Shown here piece by piece: positions 34,655-46,086 of a stretch of DNA of 64,000 nucleotides (the stretch's first letter is position 1; every line of letters begins with the position of its first letter). This DNA comes from Pelobates cultripes (lineage: Eukaryota > Chordata > Amphibia > Anura > Pelobatidae), in the NCBI GenBank assembly GCA_933207985.1, contig OW240912.1:107368372-107432371 (forward strand). The letters are read 5' to 3'. The translations under genes and the position numbers were made by a program. The notes under the pieces were generated by a model. The model did no database searches and was not told where the DNA came from. It was given only the letters and a program-made list of their open reading frames with translations.

Positions 34655-36119
34655 TATCTGCAAGATATCAACACCAATACAAGTATATAATCCATAAGTA
34701 TTAAATCAATGCAATGTTAGGAGTGACCATAACTTATACCGATCTAGGTACAGAGACCATGAAAAACATATCAGTCAAATGTTTGTCATCAACAAGCTGC
34801 ATTACATTATATTATGTAGGATGAATCAACCACTTAAAGCCACACCTCGGTTGCAAATTCCAGATATAAGGACCACTAGAAGAATCCCCATGAAGATCAG
34901 AAGAGAGGACCGTAATGGAGTTACCTGTTAAGGGATTTCCTCTCTTGTTCTGATAGCAGGTGAATTTAACTTGAAATAGTAAACCTGGCAGAATGGCCTG
35001 GGGACTAGAAAGACCTTCCAGTGTCAATTAAAATACTTGCAATACTAAGTATCAAAAACTTACCTGGATCATATGAGCATAAAAGAATACATTTAAGTGC
35101 AGAAAGGAAATTATAATATACCCTTTCACCACAAGGGAATCTTGTCAGAAATTTCTGAACATTAATTCCTTAAGAACAAAAAGCATGCTACCCCTGACAT
35201 ATCCTAAAGGGATTGCCAAACTCTCAGGTCCCCAAGGGATAAAAGAGAATACTGCATATAAAAAATTAGTACACTCTCCAAATTATAAAGATTATGCTTT
35301 AAGGAAAGGTACGCAGTTCTAAAGAATATGTTAAACCAATTCCAGAGAACCGAGTTAAAAACTTAATAAAAACTTAATAAAAAGCACAAACCAGACCAGA
35401 ATTAGTGAATTCTTCAGAGTAGAAGTTTGCGGAAAAATAAAATGATACTAAAGTTAAGACCAGGAGAGAAACAAGCCAATATGAACAGCTTTTTAAATCA
35501 GGTAATAGCTTCAGAGTTACCTACTTATGAGAACGATTAATAGCCCAATTTGTGCTCCTGCAGCCAGCATGATCTTCTAAGCTGTGCATCAGTAACAGCA
35601 TATATCTGAAGATAAAACACTGCCACCAAAACATTCCTTATCTTGATAAGAGAGGAGAGGATACTTGGCAATAGAAAAACTTCTCAGAAATGGTCTCATG
35701 TATAAATAAATACTTAGGAGTGCACACAAAAAAGGCCTTAATTTTGTTAAACAGTACCATGCTCCATTTTGGAAATTCAGGTCTCCTTCTCTCCTGGGAG
35801 AGGCACTCAGACAGGTTCAGTAACACCTGCAATCCATCCGAAGTGGTAAAATGTGTTAATTGCTTATCCCGAAACACCTGTGGGAGAAGGAATCTAATAC
35901 AAAGCCAAAAGCAGTATGTTTCCTTATCCACTTCATTTAAAAAAAAAAACTGAAATAGAAAATCCACAGGAGGCAATAGTTACTTACCCAGTATAACAGT
36001 GCATTTGTATTTGCTAAAATTAGGCAGTGCTACATTTCAGCGCAAAACCCAGACCTTAGATCATTTGTATATATTAAATATCAATGCCGTGTATAAATTA
36101 GGGTTATCTAATACTACCA

Positions 36120-37620
36120 ACCTGCATACAGATTATGTGAATCACATACATTGTGGATGTTTCTAACAGCACCTTATGCCCAGATATATCAGTTACATAT
36201 ACTGAGTCTGTTCAAATAGTAATAGCCTACCTCTGCTATATACAGTGACACTATGCCTGTACACATATTAAGATTATATGAGTGAGATAAATTGAGGCTG
36301 TTTTCAACAGAACTTCATGCACATAATATACCACTCATATATACTGAGGTTGTGACTAATAACCCACACAAAAAAAACCTGTATTAGATTGGACTCATAG
36401 AGGATGTGTCATATATCATTCACATATATTGTGTTTCCACTAATACATCAAGCATATAGTTAACAGATCCACTGAAGCAATGTCCACACCAACTTCCATA
36501 TAGAGCATGTTGAGACATATACTGAGGCTATGTTTTTAGAGCAAATAAAGAACACAAACTGAGCCGAGACTTCCAATCATCTCATACGTAGACAATATAG
36601 TGGATACATATACTGAGGCTATGTCCTCATAGTAACTTATACACAGAGCCTATAGTGTGTACATATACTGAGGCTGTGTCTTCATAGTAACTCATACACA
36701 GAGCCTATAGTGTGTACATATATTGAGGCTGTGTCCTCATAGTAACTCATACACAGAGCATAAAGCGCATACATAAACTGAGGCTGTGTCTCCATAGTAA
36801 CTCATACATATGGCCTATAGTGGACACATATACTGAGGCCATGTCCTCATAGTAATTCATACACAGAGCATATAGTGCATACATAAACGGAGGCTGTGTC
36901 TCCATAGCAACTCATACATTTATCATATAGTGGATACCTATACTGAGGCTGTGTCCTCACAGTAACTCACACATAGAGCATGTAGTGCATACATAAACTG
37001 AGGCAGCGTCCTCATAGTAACTCATACACAGAGCATAAAGCGCATACATAAACTGAGGCTGTGTCTCCATAGTAACTCATACATATGGCCTATAGTGGAC
37101 ACATATACTGAGGCCATGTCCTCATAGTAATTCATACACAGAGCATATAGTGCATACATAAACGGAGGCTGTGTCTCCATAGCAACTCATACATTTATCA
37201 TATAGTGGATACCTATACTGAGGCTGTGTCCTCACAGTAACTCACACATAGAGCATGTAGTGCATACATAAACTGAGGCAGTGTCCTCATTGTAACTCAT
37301 ACATAGAGCCTATAATGGATACATATACTGAGGCTTTCTCCATAGAAACTCACACATAGAGCATATAGTGGACACATATACTGAGGCTGTGTCTCAATAG
37401 AAACTCATATATATATATCTCATATATAGGATACTTATACTGAGGTGGTGTACTCACAGTAACTCTTATATAGACCACATAGCGGATACATATACTGAGG
37501 CCGTATCCTCCTAGTAACTCCTACATAGAGCATATAGTGGATACATATACTGAGGCCGTGTCCTTATAGTAACTCATACCTAGAGCATTTACTGGACACA
37601 CTCTGTTCATATGTTAGAGC
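36120..37620. repeat. 55-bp satellite with 275-bp higher-order repeat
   Basis: Monomers are exactly 55 bp in the centre (ATACTGAGGCTGTGTCC at 36610, 36665, 36720, 36775, 36830, 36885), and diverge toward the edges. 36735-37008 and 37010-37283 are almost identical, 275 bp apart, which is five monomers. Confidence 0.93.
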
Positions 37621-38329
37621 ATAAAGTGAAAACACACCGATGCTGTACCACCACCAGATCATGTATGGATACTGAGGCCCCGTGGTCTCATATGCAGTAT
37701 ATTCCTCCACTCTCTGGAAAAGCCTGCTTATTTGTGATAATGCACAGATAACAGCAATCAATGCCACATATCTTGATAGGAACAAGTGTGTGTGTGGACT
37801 TTAAAATCATATACATGTGAGTACTTCAGTCACCCAGGGAAGTTCTCTTACCTTGGATATTTCTTCAGGACTGTGAAATTCCAGCAGACTTTATACAGCC
37901 AGGATATCCATTATTAGCACTCTTTTTCACAATGCCTTATTGCATCATAAGCACTCTTTTGCACAATGCCTCCTTGCATTATCAGCACTCTTTTGTACCA
38001 AGCATCCTTTCATGTATAACTTACCTAAATGCTCACCACACAAACCTCCTAAATGTGACCTATTTGTTAGAAGGAAGCCTAATGTAAGCCGCTGGGAGGG
38101 ACTGAAAGAACAGAGACCCAGGTGCCTATACTAGTTTTAATCTAATTACTAATGCACTTACCTGAACAGCTGCAGGCCTGTGTTTCAACAGCAAAATGGG
38201 GATTTGAACAACTGACAGCCTAAACTGTTTAAACTATAGGCTTCCATCTGTACCCCATATGCAGTCCATCATCACCAGTGGGAGGAGGTTTAACCAACCC
38301 CATGCAAGGTGGAACACCAGGAATAGGTA

Positions 38330-38880
38330 TACCCAGGTAGTCACCTTATGGAAGTGCTGTTTACTGGGTCTTCAAGAATAAAGGCTTAGACTCGGCTGGG
38401 CCTCATGTATGCAGTGGACCGCTGTCATCCCCTCAGGGAGAGAGATAGGTCAGACTCCTGATTGCTGAAGGAGGTACCCAGGCTGGCAACTGTTACAGAT
38501 GTGCTGTTTGCTGGGTCTTCAGGGATAAGAGGCTGAACCCCGGCCTGGTATTATGTAGGCAATATATCACATTCATCCCCTGAGTGGGTACCCAAGCTGG
38601 GCTGTTGCTGGGTCTTCAGGGATAAGAGGCTGAACCCAGGCTTGGCTTCCTGTAGGCAGCATATCACATTCATCCCCTGAGGGGGTACCCAAGCTGGCCT
38701 GTTGCTGGGTCTTCAGGGATAAGAGGCTGAACCCTGGCATGCAGTGGACCATTTTCATCCCTTAAGGGAGAGGTTGGGTCCGACCCCCGGTCACTAAAGG
38801 GGGTACCCAGGTTTGCAGTATTAACAATAGTGCGTTGCTGGGTCTTCAGGGCTTAGAGGCTGAACCCCGGCATGGCTACA
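38330..38880. repeat. Irregular tandem repeat, units about 97-148 bp
   Basis: GCTGGGTCTTCAGGGATAAG-type blocks at about 38362, 38510, 38607, 38704 and 38837. Two central intervals are exactly 97 bp. Confidence 0.85.
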
Positions 38881-39090
38881 AAAATATTGCCTGGTGAGCA
38901 TAAAAGAAAATCTAGGCCTGCATAAGCAGACTCCTTCCAAACTGCTGTGAAGGACAGGAAAAAAGACTGCCTGATGGGAAGGGGGAGGATCTATTTATAC
39001 CAGTTTCAGAGTTCTATTTCCTGTCCTTTCTGCTGTGAGGGGAGGAGCTAACCCATGAGTAAATGCTGCCATGAATAATGTCAGGAAAAT

Positions 39091-40899
39091 ATATATATAT
39101 TGTTGTTGTTGGAGTATGGCATATCCACTTTGTGAATAACTCCTGAATCTATAAGCATTATGCAAAAAAGTGTGAATGATATTTTTGAATTGAATGACAT
39201 TATCTCCCATTATCCATTTTCATGGTGGAGGTTTGCGATTTGTTTTATATTTCACAGAGTCATTGTTGCCTAAGTATTTATACTGAGGGACACATCTTCA
39301 ATACAGTACACTAATTGTTCAAAGTCTATGTGGCAGCTTGGACTTCCCAAACCAGAGTCTCTTCCTTCTGGCCGTAGGTAGATATAGAAAGTGAATGCAG
39401 GGGAGGTGGAATTTCGAACACTGACCCCTCAAACATGTTCGGCATTTCCCATTTTGGTTAGTCTGTATTTCAGGTATATTTCACTTTTTTATTCAGGAAT
39501 TCTGTAGAACACCCGATTTGGTCCCAATTCAGCCAAACTACAGTTTTGTCCAAAATTAATTTCCAAGTCTGATATTCACTAACTACTATGGCATGCATAA
39601 AACATTCTCGCACTAACTAAAAATATTTTCTGAAAAATACATGTATGCATATAATAAAAACGGAAGAAAGAAAGTCACTTGCACACTATTCCAAATCCCT
39701 GTGCATATTTATATTTATAAGACCACCTGCCAGGTCAAGGCAAACCTCTTAGGTTAGTCCTACACTAACAATTCACCGTGCTTACTTCAACTTAAGGCAA
39801 AAGTATGTAAAAAAAAAATAAAAAAGTATGCATATGTGTATTTTTTAGGGAAGCTGAGTACCATAAAAATGGGTAATATTAACATTCTCTGGATGTTGGG
39901 CAAAAGTAACATCCCCTTGACGAACTTGGAAACCATAGTAATCTGAATGTACCTTCCCTGGTTAAACACTATGTTGTTTATAATAGTGTTTGTGTGTTTT
40001 ACTATTCTTATATGAGATCACTTGTTAACCATTCTCCTTTTGCTGATGAACTTTAGAACTTGTACACTGATGGATCACTCATGTCAGTTTTTTTCTGTAT
40101 TAATAAGTTTTTTAATATTCTATTTTGTTTCTTGAAAATTGATGCTTTGCCATTCCTAAAGCAGGAAAATGTTAAAACAATGAAGAAACGGAAATGGAAG
40201 GTCTGCGTAAGTTTGTGAAAAGTTTGTTTTGGCATCAAACATCATGTGACATCACGTTGGTGGACTCACTTATTTATGTCATAAACAATCAGAATGGAAG
40301 AGATGAAAAAAGTATATTGCAGTCAGTTAGTAAAATGATGTGTGCGCTTGTTCCTGTTTCCACACCGTCTGGTGACAGCTGATAGCATACCCATGTTCAT
40401 TATGCAATTACTTGATGACTTGCATTATTTGGTAGACAATGTGCCCATCATAACCATCAAGTAGGATGAAAAAAGCACTTCAGTTAAAAATAAATATATT
40501 TATTTTTAACCTTGACGTGTTTCTTTGTTTAGATTCAGCTCCACCAGCTTTTAAAAAAAAGTTTTTAAAAAAACAAAACATAGTTGTAATCAAGTGCCTG
40601 GTCCGACTCAAACGGGCAGCTGCTCTGCACCCTAACAGATGATCTAAGAATAATCCTATGCTTTACATAGAGAAGCATTGGGGACCTATGGCACTTGCAC
40701 AGCAATTATCATGCTGCACTAGCAGAATGCAGAAATACAGAACACAATGCTTCTTAACACGAACCATTTAATGTCATCATACTGTGCGCTATGACACAAA
40801 TGTGAAAAAACTAAATTTTTGAAGAAACCATTCACAGAATTCAACGTCACCATGCTGTACGCTATGACACAAGGACATTCTTCTAGTGGCTGTCAATCT
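39091..40899. other. No gene; diverged repeat fragment at 39650-39850
   Basis: 39650-39850 is a distant copy of part of the 13484-14833 unit (CCTGCCAGGTCAAGGCA, TTAGTCCTACACTAAC). The rest is unassigned. Confidence 0.5.
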
Positions 40900-41037
40900 A
40901 ACAGCCACTGGAGGTGTAATCATTGTCATTTCTCTAAAACAGCAATGTTTTACATTGACAGACTTAGGGACAGGGTCTATGCACCAAAACCACTTCATTG
41001 AGGTGAATTTTTTTGGTGCTTACAGTTTCCCTTTAAG
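40900..41037. mobile_element. TTAA MITE fragment, family D
   Basis: Right end only: a terminal hairpin in which GCACCAAAACCACTTCA pairs with the following TGAGGTGAA...TTGGTGC, then TTTCCCTTTAA at 41027-41037. Confidence 0.7.
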
Positions 41038-41149
41038 GCTGCACTAACTATCTTATTATGGATTTTTCTAAACCATTACATTTTTCTAGAATCAAAATTC
41101 CAGCAAAATAAGTTTGTGCCCAATAAATATGTTTTTTGAAGATTCTGCT

Positions 41150-41850
41150 TGAGCCCTAATCCCTCCACCGATTTGGACCAGCAGGGATTATCCTGATCCC
41201 CACTAAAGATGTTTGATTTTATGCTGACCTACCCGCTGTGTAATCTTCTACTTCAGCTACACAAAGTTCACCCGATATTGTCTGCTTTCCAGCTACTTCA
41301 GTCCTGCTAACAGAGAATTCCATGAAACGATTCGAAAACTCATTCTTTATAACTTTTAATACCGTTTGTGAGTACTTTTGGAAACTCATATCCAGACAAG
41401 AAACCCAACTTACCTTGGCTGTCATTATGTCAGACCCAGGGGATGCCTCAGACCACTGCTCTCTATTTGGGATGAGAGCCTAGACAGGGGTTCACGCTGA
41501 TCACTGTCCAAAGCCTCTGGACAGTTTGGGACTCTCTGAGGACCCTTACCCAGTCACCTGATGTGGTGGGTTCAGCTGATGTGTGTCGGTTCCTATTCCA
41601 GCCTGAGTCTGGAGGAGTGGAATATGGTGGTATTACTGGGCCGAAGAACACCAACCTTTCTATTGTAGCAGCATTCCAAACCTGCAGTTTGCACTTTCTG
41701 GCATTCCTTGGCACCACAACTAGCCTGCTAAAACCCTTCAGCAAGGGCTGTATGGTGATGGACTGTGTCCTTACCTTGGAGATCTCACTGTTTGTCAGAT
41801 AGGGCTGGTGTAGGGGGTGCTTCCATCAAACATTGTTTTATTTAGTTATG
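41150..41850. other. Unassigned, partly open segment
   Basis: The minus strand 41219-41425 and 41463-41744 and the plus strand 41563-41802 are open without stops. The minus-strand peptide around SFQKYSQTVLKVIKNEF loosely resembles the helical insertion of hAT transposases, but no catalytic motif is visible. It could be an old transposon or gene relic; I do not recognise it. Confidence 0.25.
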
Positions 41851-42289
41851 TTAAAGGACCACTATAGGCACCCAGACCACTTATGAAGTGGTCTGGGTGC
41901 CTGGTCCAGCTAGGGTTAACCCTTTTTTTTATAAACATAGCAGTTTCAGGGAAACTGCTATGTTTATAAATAGGTTAATCCAGCCTCTAGTGGCTGTCTC
42001 TTGACAGCCGCTAAAGGCGCTTGCGTGCTTCTCACTGTGAAAATCACAGTGAGAAGACGCAGGCGTCCATAGGAAAGCATTATGAATGCTTTCCTATGAC
42101 ACTGGCCGAATGCGCGCAGCTCCTGCCGCGCATGCGCATTCAGCCGAAGAGGAGGAGAGCTCCCCGCACGGCGCTGGAGAAAGAGGTAAGTTTAACCCCT
42201 TCCTCACCCCAGAGCCCGGCGGGAGGGGGTCCCTGAGGGTGGGGGCACCCTCAGGGCACTATAGTGCCAGGAAAACGAGTATGTTTTCG
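41851..42289. mobile_element. TTAA MITE, family E, truncated at right
   Basis: Begins TTAAAGGACCACTATAGGCA with a terminal hairpin (GGCACCCAGACCACTTATGA pairing with its complement). Homologous to 50539-50995. The right terminal hairpin is interrupted near 42289, where L2 sequence starts. Confidence 0.8.
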
Positions 42290-43376
42290 TCACTCCAGCC
42301 CGATCCTGCTATTATATACCTGTCCTCTCCTGATCTCTCCCTGTCCCTCTTGACGAGTGTCTCTGACTGCCTCTCTGCTGTTTCTAACTGAATGGCTGCC
42401 CACTTCCTTAAACTAAACTTGACCATAACTGAAATTCTGGTCTTTCCTCCCTCAAGTGTTGTTACTCCTGTGTCTGTCTCCCTCCAAGTCAACGGTGCTA
42501 CCATCAGCTCCACCACGCAGGCTCGCTACCTAGGCGTTCTCTTTGACTCCGACCTCTCCTTCAAGCCTCATGTTCAATCTATCGCCAAATCCTGTCATTT
42601 CCATCTCAAAAACATTGTGCGCATCCGCCCCTACTTAACGCCAGATGCGACTAAGGTGTTGGTCCATTCCACTGTCCTTTCTCGCCTTGACTACTGTAAT
42701 CCGCTTCTCAGTGGTCTTACGTGCTCCCAACTTGCGCCGTTACAGTCCCTAATGAATGCGGTGGCAAGGCTCATCTTCATGTCCGCCCGCACCTCCCATG
42801 CCTTACCCTTTTGTCAGTCCCATAAAATATAGAGCTCAATTTAAAATTCTGGTTCTTGCTTTCAAATCTCTACATAATGCTGCTCCCACCTATCTATCTT
42901 CCCTTATACACAAGTATGTCCCGTCTAGGCCCTAACGATCTGCTGAAGACTTACGTCTATCTTCTGTCCGTACTCCCACCTCTGATGCTCGCCTTCAAGA
43001 TTTCTCGAGGGCTGCACCGTTCCTGTGGAACTCGCTTCCCTCCTCCATTAGATGCTCACCCAGTCTCCACTCCTTCAAAAAATCTTTAAAAACCCACTTC
43101 TTCATAAAAGCGTATCAATTAAACTGTTAATAGCTCCTGACTGACTCCTCTTCTGCAACTGTCACTAGTCTAATACTATCCTTACCTTTTTGTGTCATTT
43201 TACCCCACTCCCTCTAGCATGTAAGCTCATTGAGCAGGGCCCTCAACCCCTCTGTTCCTGTGTGTCCAACTTGTCTGGTTACAACTACATGTCTGTTCGC
43301 CCACCCATTGTAAAGCGCTGCGGAATTTGACGGCGCTCTATAAATATCATAATAATAATAATATAGAATATAGAAT
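42290..43376 (+). pseudogene. L2-clade LINE: C-terminal reverse transcriptase and 3' end
   Basis: 5'-truncated non-LTR retrotransposon. One frame at 42392-42832 encodes the post-catalytic reverse-transcriptase region: VNGATISSTTQARYLGVLFD, then LSFKPHVQSIAKSCHFHLK, LDYCNPLLSGL and NAVARLIFM. After a frameshift near 42808 it continues FKILVLAFKSLHNAAPTYLS and, after more shifts, WNSLPP...SLHSFKKSLKTHFF. The 3' UTR contains TAAAGCGCTGCGGAATTTGA and ends in an (ATA)n-like tail, characteristic of L2 elements. The catalytic core and endonuclease are absent. Inserted into the end of the family E MITE. Confidence 0.88.
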
Positions 43377-44035
43377 ATTGAAAGGATCACTATAGAGTCA
43401 GGAACACAAACATGTATTCCTGACCCTATAGTGCTAACACCACCTTCTAGCCCGCTGGGCCCCTCATGCCTCCATAAATATAGTAAAAATCTTACTGTAT
43501 TCAAGCCAGAAGCTGTAACTCTGCATGCTGGTTGCCTAAAAAAAAAAAAAAAAAAGTCTGCTGACATCATCATAAGTGGTAGCCTGAACCAATCATAGTG
43601 CTTCCCCATAGGATTGGCTGAGACTGACAAGGAGGCAGATCAGGGGCAAAGCCAGCATGATTCAAACACAGCCCTAGCCAATCAACATCTCCTCATAGAG
43701 ATGAACTGAATCAATGAATCTCTATGAGGAAAGTTCAGTTTCTGCATGCAGAGGGAGGAGACACTGAATCACAGGATGCTGTGCACAGTGCTGCCCTGTG
43801 CTCTGCTGTCAGCAGATCTGAGTGGATGGAGGCATATTATGCCTCCATCAACTCTGAAGTCCCTCTGGTTCACCCTGAGTGACTGCATCTGGAGGTGTTC
43901 CTAGCTTTCAATGTAAACACTGTATTTTCTTTGAAAATACAGTGTTTACATGAGAAAGGCTGCAGGGAGCTATAGTTCTCACCTGAACAACCTCATTAAA
44001 CTGAAGTTGTTCAGGTGACTATGGTGTCCCTTTAA
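43377..44035. mobile_element. TTAA MITE, family A, second complete copy
   Basis: Opposite orientation to 26105-26705: starts AAAGGATCACTATAGAGTCA and ends GGTGTCCCTTTAA (44035). The left flank is TTGA rather than TTAA, probably mutated. Contains a poly-A stretch at 43537-43555. It is the reference that shows what is missing in the copy split by the gypsy element. Confidence 0.88.
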
Positions 44036-44875
44036 CCTAAAAAAAGAAAAGATATATATATATTTATATATATTGTAACAAACCACCTCTTTTACAGGTA
44101 GGATTGTCACAGATCTTGCAGTAACCACAGCCTTCTAGGGTATACAAAGTCCAGGACACATTCAGCTCGGTTTTCCTTTTTATTCAGTAAGAAAACAGGT
44201 GCTTTAAATAATAACAAAAACAAACAAAATCCCTTGCTCTTACTTGAGCTCTTACTAGACAGTAATTGCTATCTGCAATTGGGTGGCTTTCCCACTTACC
44301 AATTTTCCAAACAAAAGAAATGTCTTTGCAATAAACACAATCTCTCCTAGCTGTCTTTTCTCCCTCACTCTGCAGCAGGCTGCCCTCTTCTTTTAAAGGC
44401 CTGTCTACTAATTGACTGGCTACAGGTGAGTGCCAATTAACTAACTCGTAAGCAGGGCCGGTGCTTGGATTTTTAGGTACATATGCGAAGTGCATTTTTC
44501 CGCCCAAAATCTTCACCTATGTGCCTCTTAACCAGCCCCTCTCCCCTCCCCGACCATTAGTGGTCCCTTCCGTTCCCTGTCCCTTAGTGTTCTTCTCCCC
44601 TCCCCCCTTTTTTCCCTGTCTCTTGGTGTTTCTCTCCCATTCCCTCCCTGTCCCTTGGTGCACCCACCACCCCTTTAGTGGTCACACTTCCTGGTGTGTG
44701 CCTCCTACCTCTATTATTGCATTGCCGAGCGGAGCAGATCCCCTAAAGGAGCTTCAGTTTTCTGTACCCGGACGGACTGACAGGGAGTGCTCTCTCTGTG
44801 AGCACCTCCTGTCAGTCTGGCCAGGTACAGGAAACAGAAGCTCCTGTACCGCGCTCTGCTCCACTACACTCTGTA

Positions 44876-45395
44876 CACACTGACAGTCACACACTCAATG
44901 ACAAACACACAGACGCCACTGACAGACACAGACTCATTGATCTGACACACACTCATTCATTGACACTGACAGACCCACACTGATTGACACTCATTGACAG
45001 ACACACTGATAGTCACACACAGACTCAATGACAAACATACTCTCACTGATTTGACAGACACACACTCATACACTGACAAACACACTCATCATACACTGAC
45101 AGACGCACTCATACACTCACATGCACACACACTCATACAATCACTCACAGACACACAGACAGTCACTCACTCACAAACATACTCTCACTGATTTGACAGA
45201 CACACACTCATACACTGACAAACACACTCATCATACACTGACAGACACACACACTGTCACTCACAGACACACACACACAGACACACAGACACACACACTG
45301 TCACTCACAGACACACACACACAGACACACACACTGTCACTCACAGACACACACACACACAGACACACACACACACAGACACACACACACATCAC
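44876..45395. repeat. Degenerate (CACTGACAGACACA)n satellite
   Basis: A tandem array inside the hAT-like element. A longer block around 45025-45080 is repeated at about 45170-45230. Threonine/histidine-rich open frames are artefacts. Confidence 0.93.
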
Positions 45396-45502
45396 ATACA
45401 TTCACTAATAATTTTATAAATAAACATTTTCCACCCAGCCTCCCTACCTGGAGAGCTGGTGTGGATGCTGGATCGGTCCCTGAGGGCTGGGGCTGCTGAG
45501 AG

Positions 45503-45685
45503 GCGCGCGGCAGTGCTGTGATCAGGCGCGCGAGGGAGCTCTAATCTCCATCCTCTGCTCCCTCGCGGGCTGCCTACTGATGACGCCATATTCCGGCTCC
45601 CGCGGCATCAGTAGGCAGCGCGCGAGGGAGCAGAGGGTGGAGATTAGAGCTCCCTCGCGCGCCTGATCACAGCACTGCCGCGCGC
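45503..45685. repeat. 80-bp GC-rich inverted repeat
   Basis: Arms 45503-45582 and 45606-45685 are reverse complements with two or three mismatches, loop 23 bases. Shares GCGAGGGAGC and GGAGCTCTAA blocks with the palindrome at 4483-4654. Confidence 0.93.
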
Positions 45686-46051
45686 TGCGCCGGGGGTCGA
45701 GATGGTGGCCTGGCAGGAGGGAGAGCTTCCCTCCTGCCGGTCACTGAAATATTGCGCCCCCAGAGCCCGTGCGCCCTAAGGCGGCCGCCTGTGCCTCCTT
45801 ATGGACGCGCCGGCCCTGCTCGTAAGTCAGATTCAAATAGTGGTGTTGGAGCATTGGCCCACCCTGCTCTCCAAATACTCCGCCCCAGGGACCCATACTA
45901 TGTTTTGCAGAACCTTAGCAATGTAGATTGCAAACTCTAACATCTCTCCCTGGGGCATTTAACTGAAAATTCTCAGGTTGCTGTTTAACAAATCAGGCCT
46001 GATGTATCTTCCATCAAGCACAATTCCACTTTTACGCTCACAATATATATA

Positions 46052-46084
<33 letters not shown>

Positions 46085-46086
<2 letters not shown>

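Larger units (their letters stand above)
33188..39090. mobile_element. 5.9-kb non-coding element with about 125-bp terminal inverted repeats
   Basis: 33219-33347 and 38962-39088 are near-perfect reverse complements (for example GGTATAAATAGATCCTCCCC on the left). AT-dinucleotide DNA abuts both outer ends, so the target was probably an AT tract and any TSD is hidden. The interior has a 2 x 72-bp duplication (34511-34654), a 55-bp satellite (about 36120-37620) and a looser repeat of about 100-150 bp (38330-38880). No open frame has a recognisable domain; the longest (minus strand 35638-35976, 112 codons) is unlike any family I know. It is a large non-autonomous DNA element or an amplified fold-back; the superfamily is unknown. 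Confidence 0.75.
44445..45826. mobile_element. hAT-like non-autonomous element with satellite and GC palindrome
   Basis: The element 44453-45818 (1366 bp) starts CAGGGCCGGTGC and ends GCGCCGGCCCTG, flanked by a perfect 8-bp TSD CTCGTAAG (44445-44452 and 45819-45826). It contains a CACTGACAGACACA-type satellite (about 44876-45395) and an 80-bp GC-rich inverted repeat (45503-45582 / 45606-45685). No transposase. The interior from about 45430 to 45760 is homologous, in reverse, to the interior of 4371-5666 despite different terminal repeats. Confidence 0.95.
44074..46042 (-). mobile_element. Solo LTR, minus strand, split by hAT-like element
   Basis: Outer ends on the plus strand are TGTAACA (44074) and GCTCACA (46042), that is TGTGAGC...TGTTACA on the minus strand. 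AT-rich tracts flank both sides. A minus-strand AATAAA near 44180-44190 is about 110 bp from the 3' end, as expected for R-U5. Excluding the nested element and its duplicated TSD, the LTR is about 595 bp. No internal retroelement region is adjacent. Confidence 0.7.

Noticed and set aside
44461..45408. Proline/histidine-threonine-rich frames
   Set aside because: They translate the satellite and C-rich end of the hAT-like element; no conserved domain.
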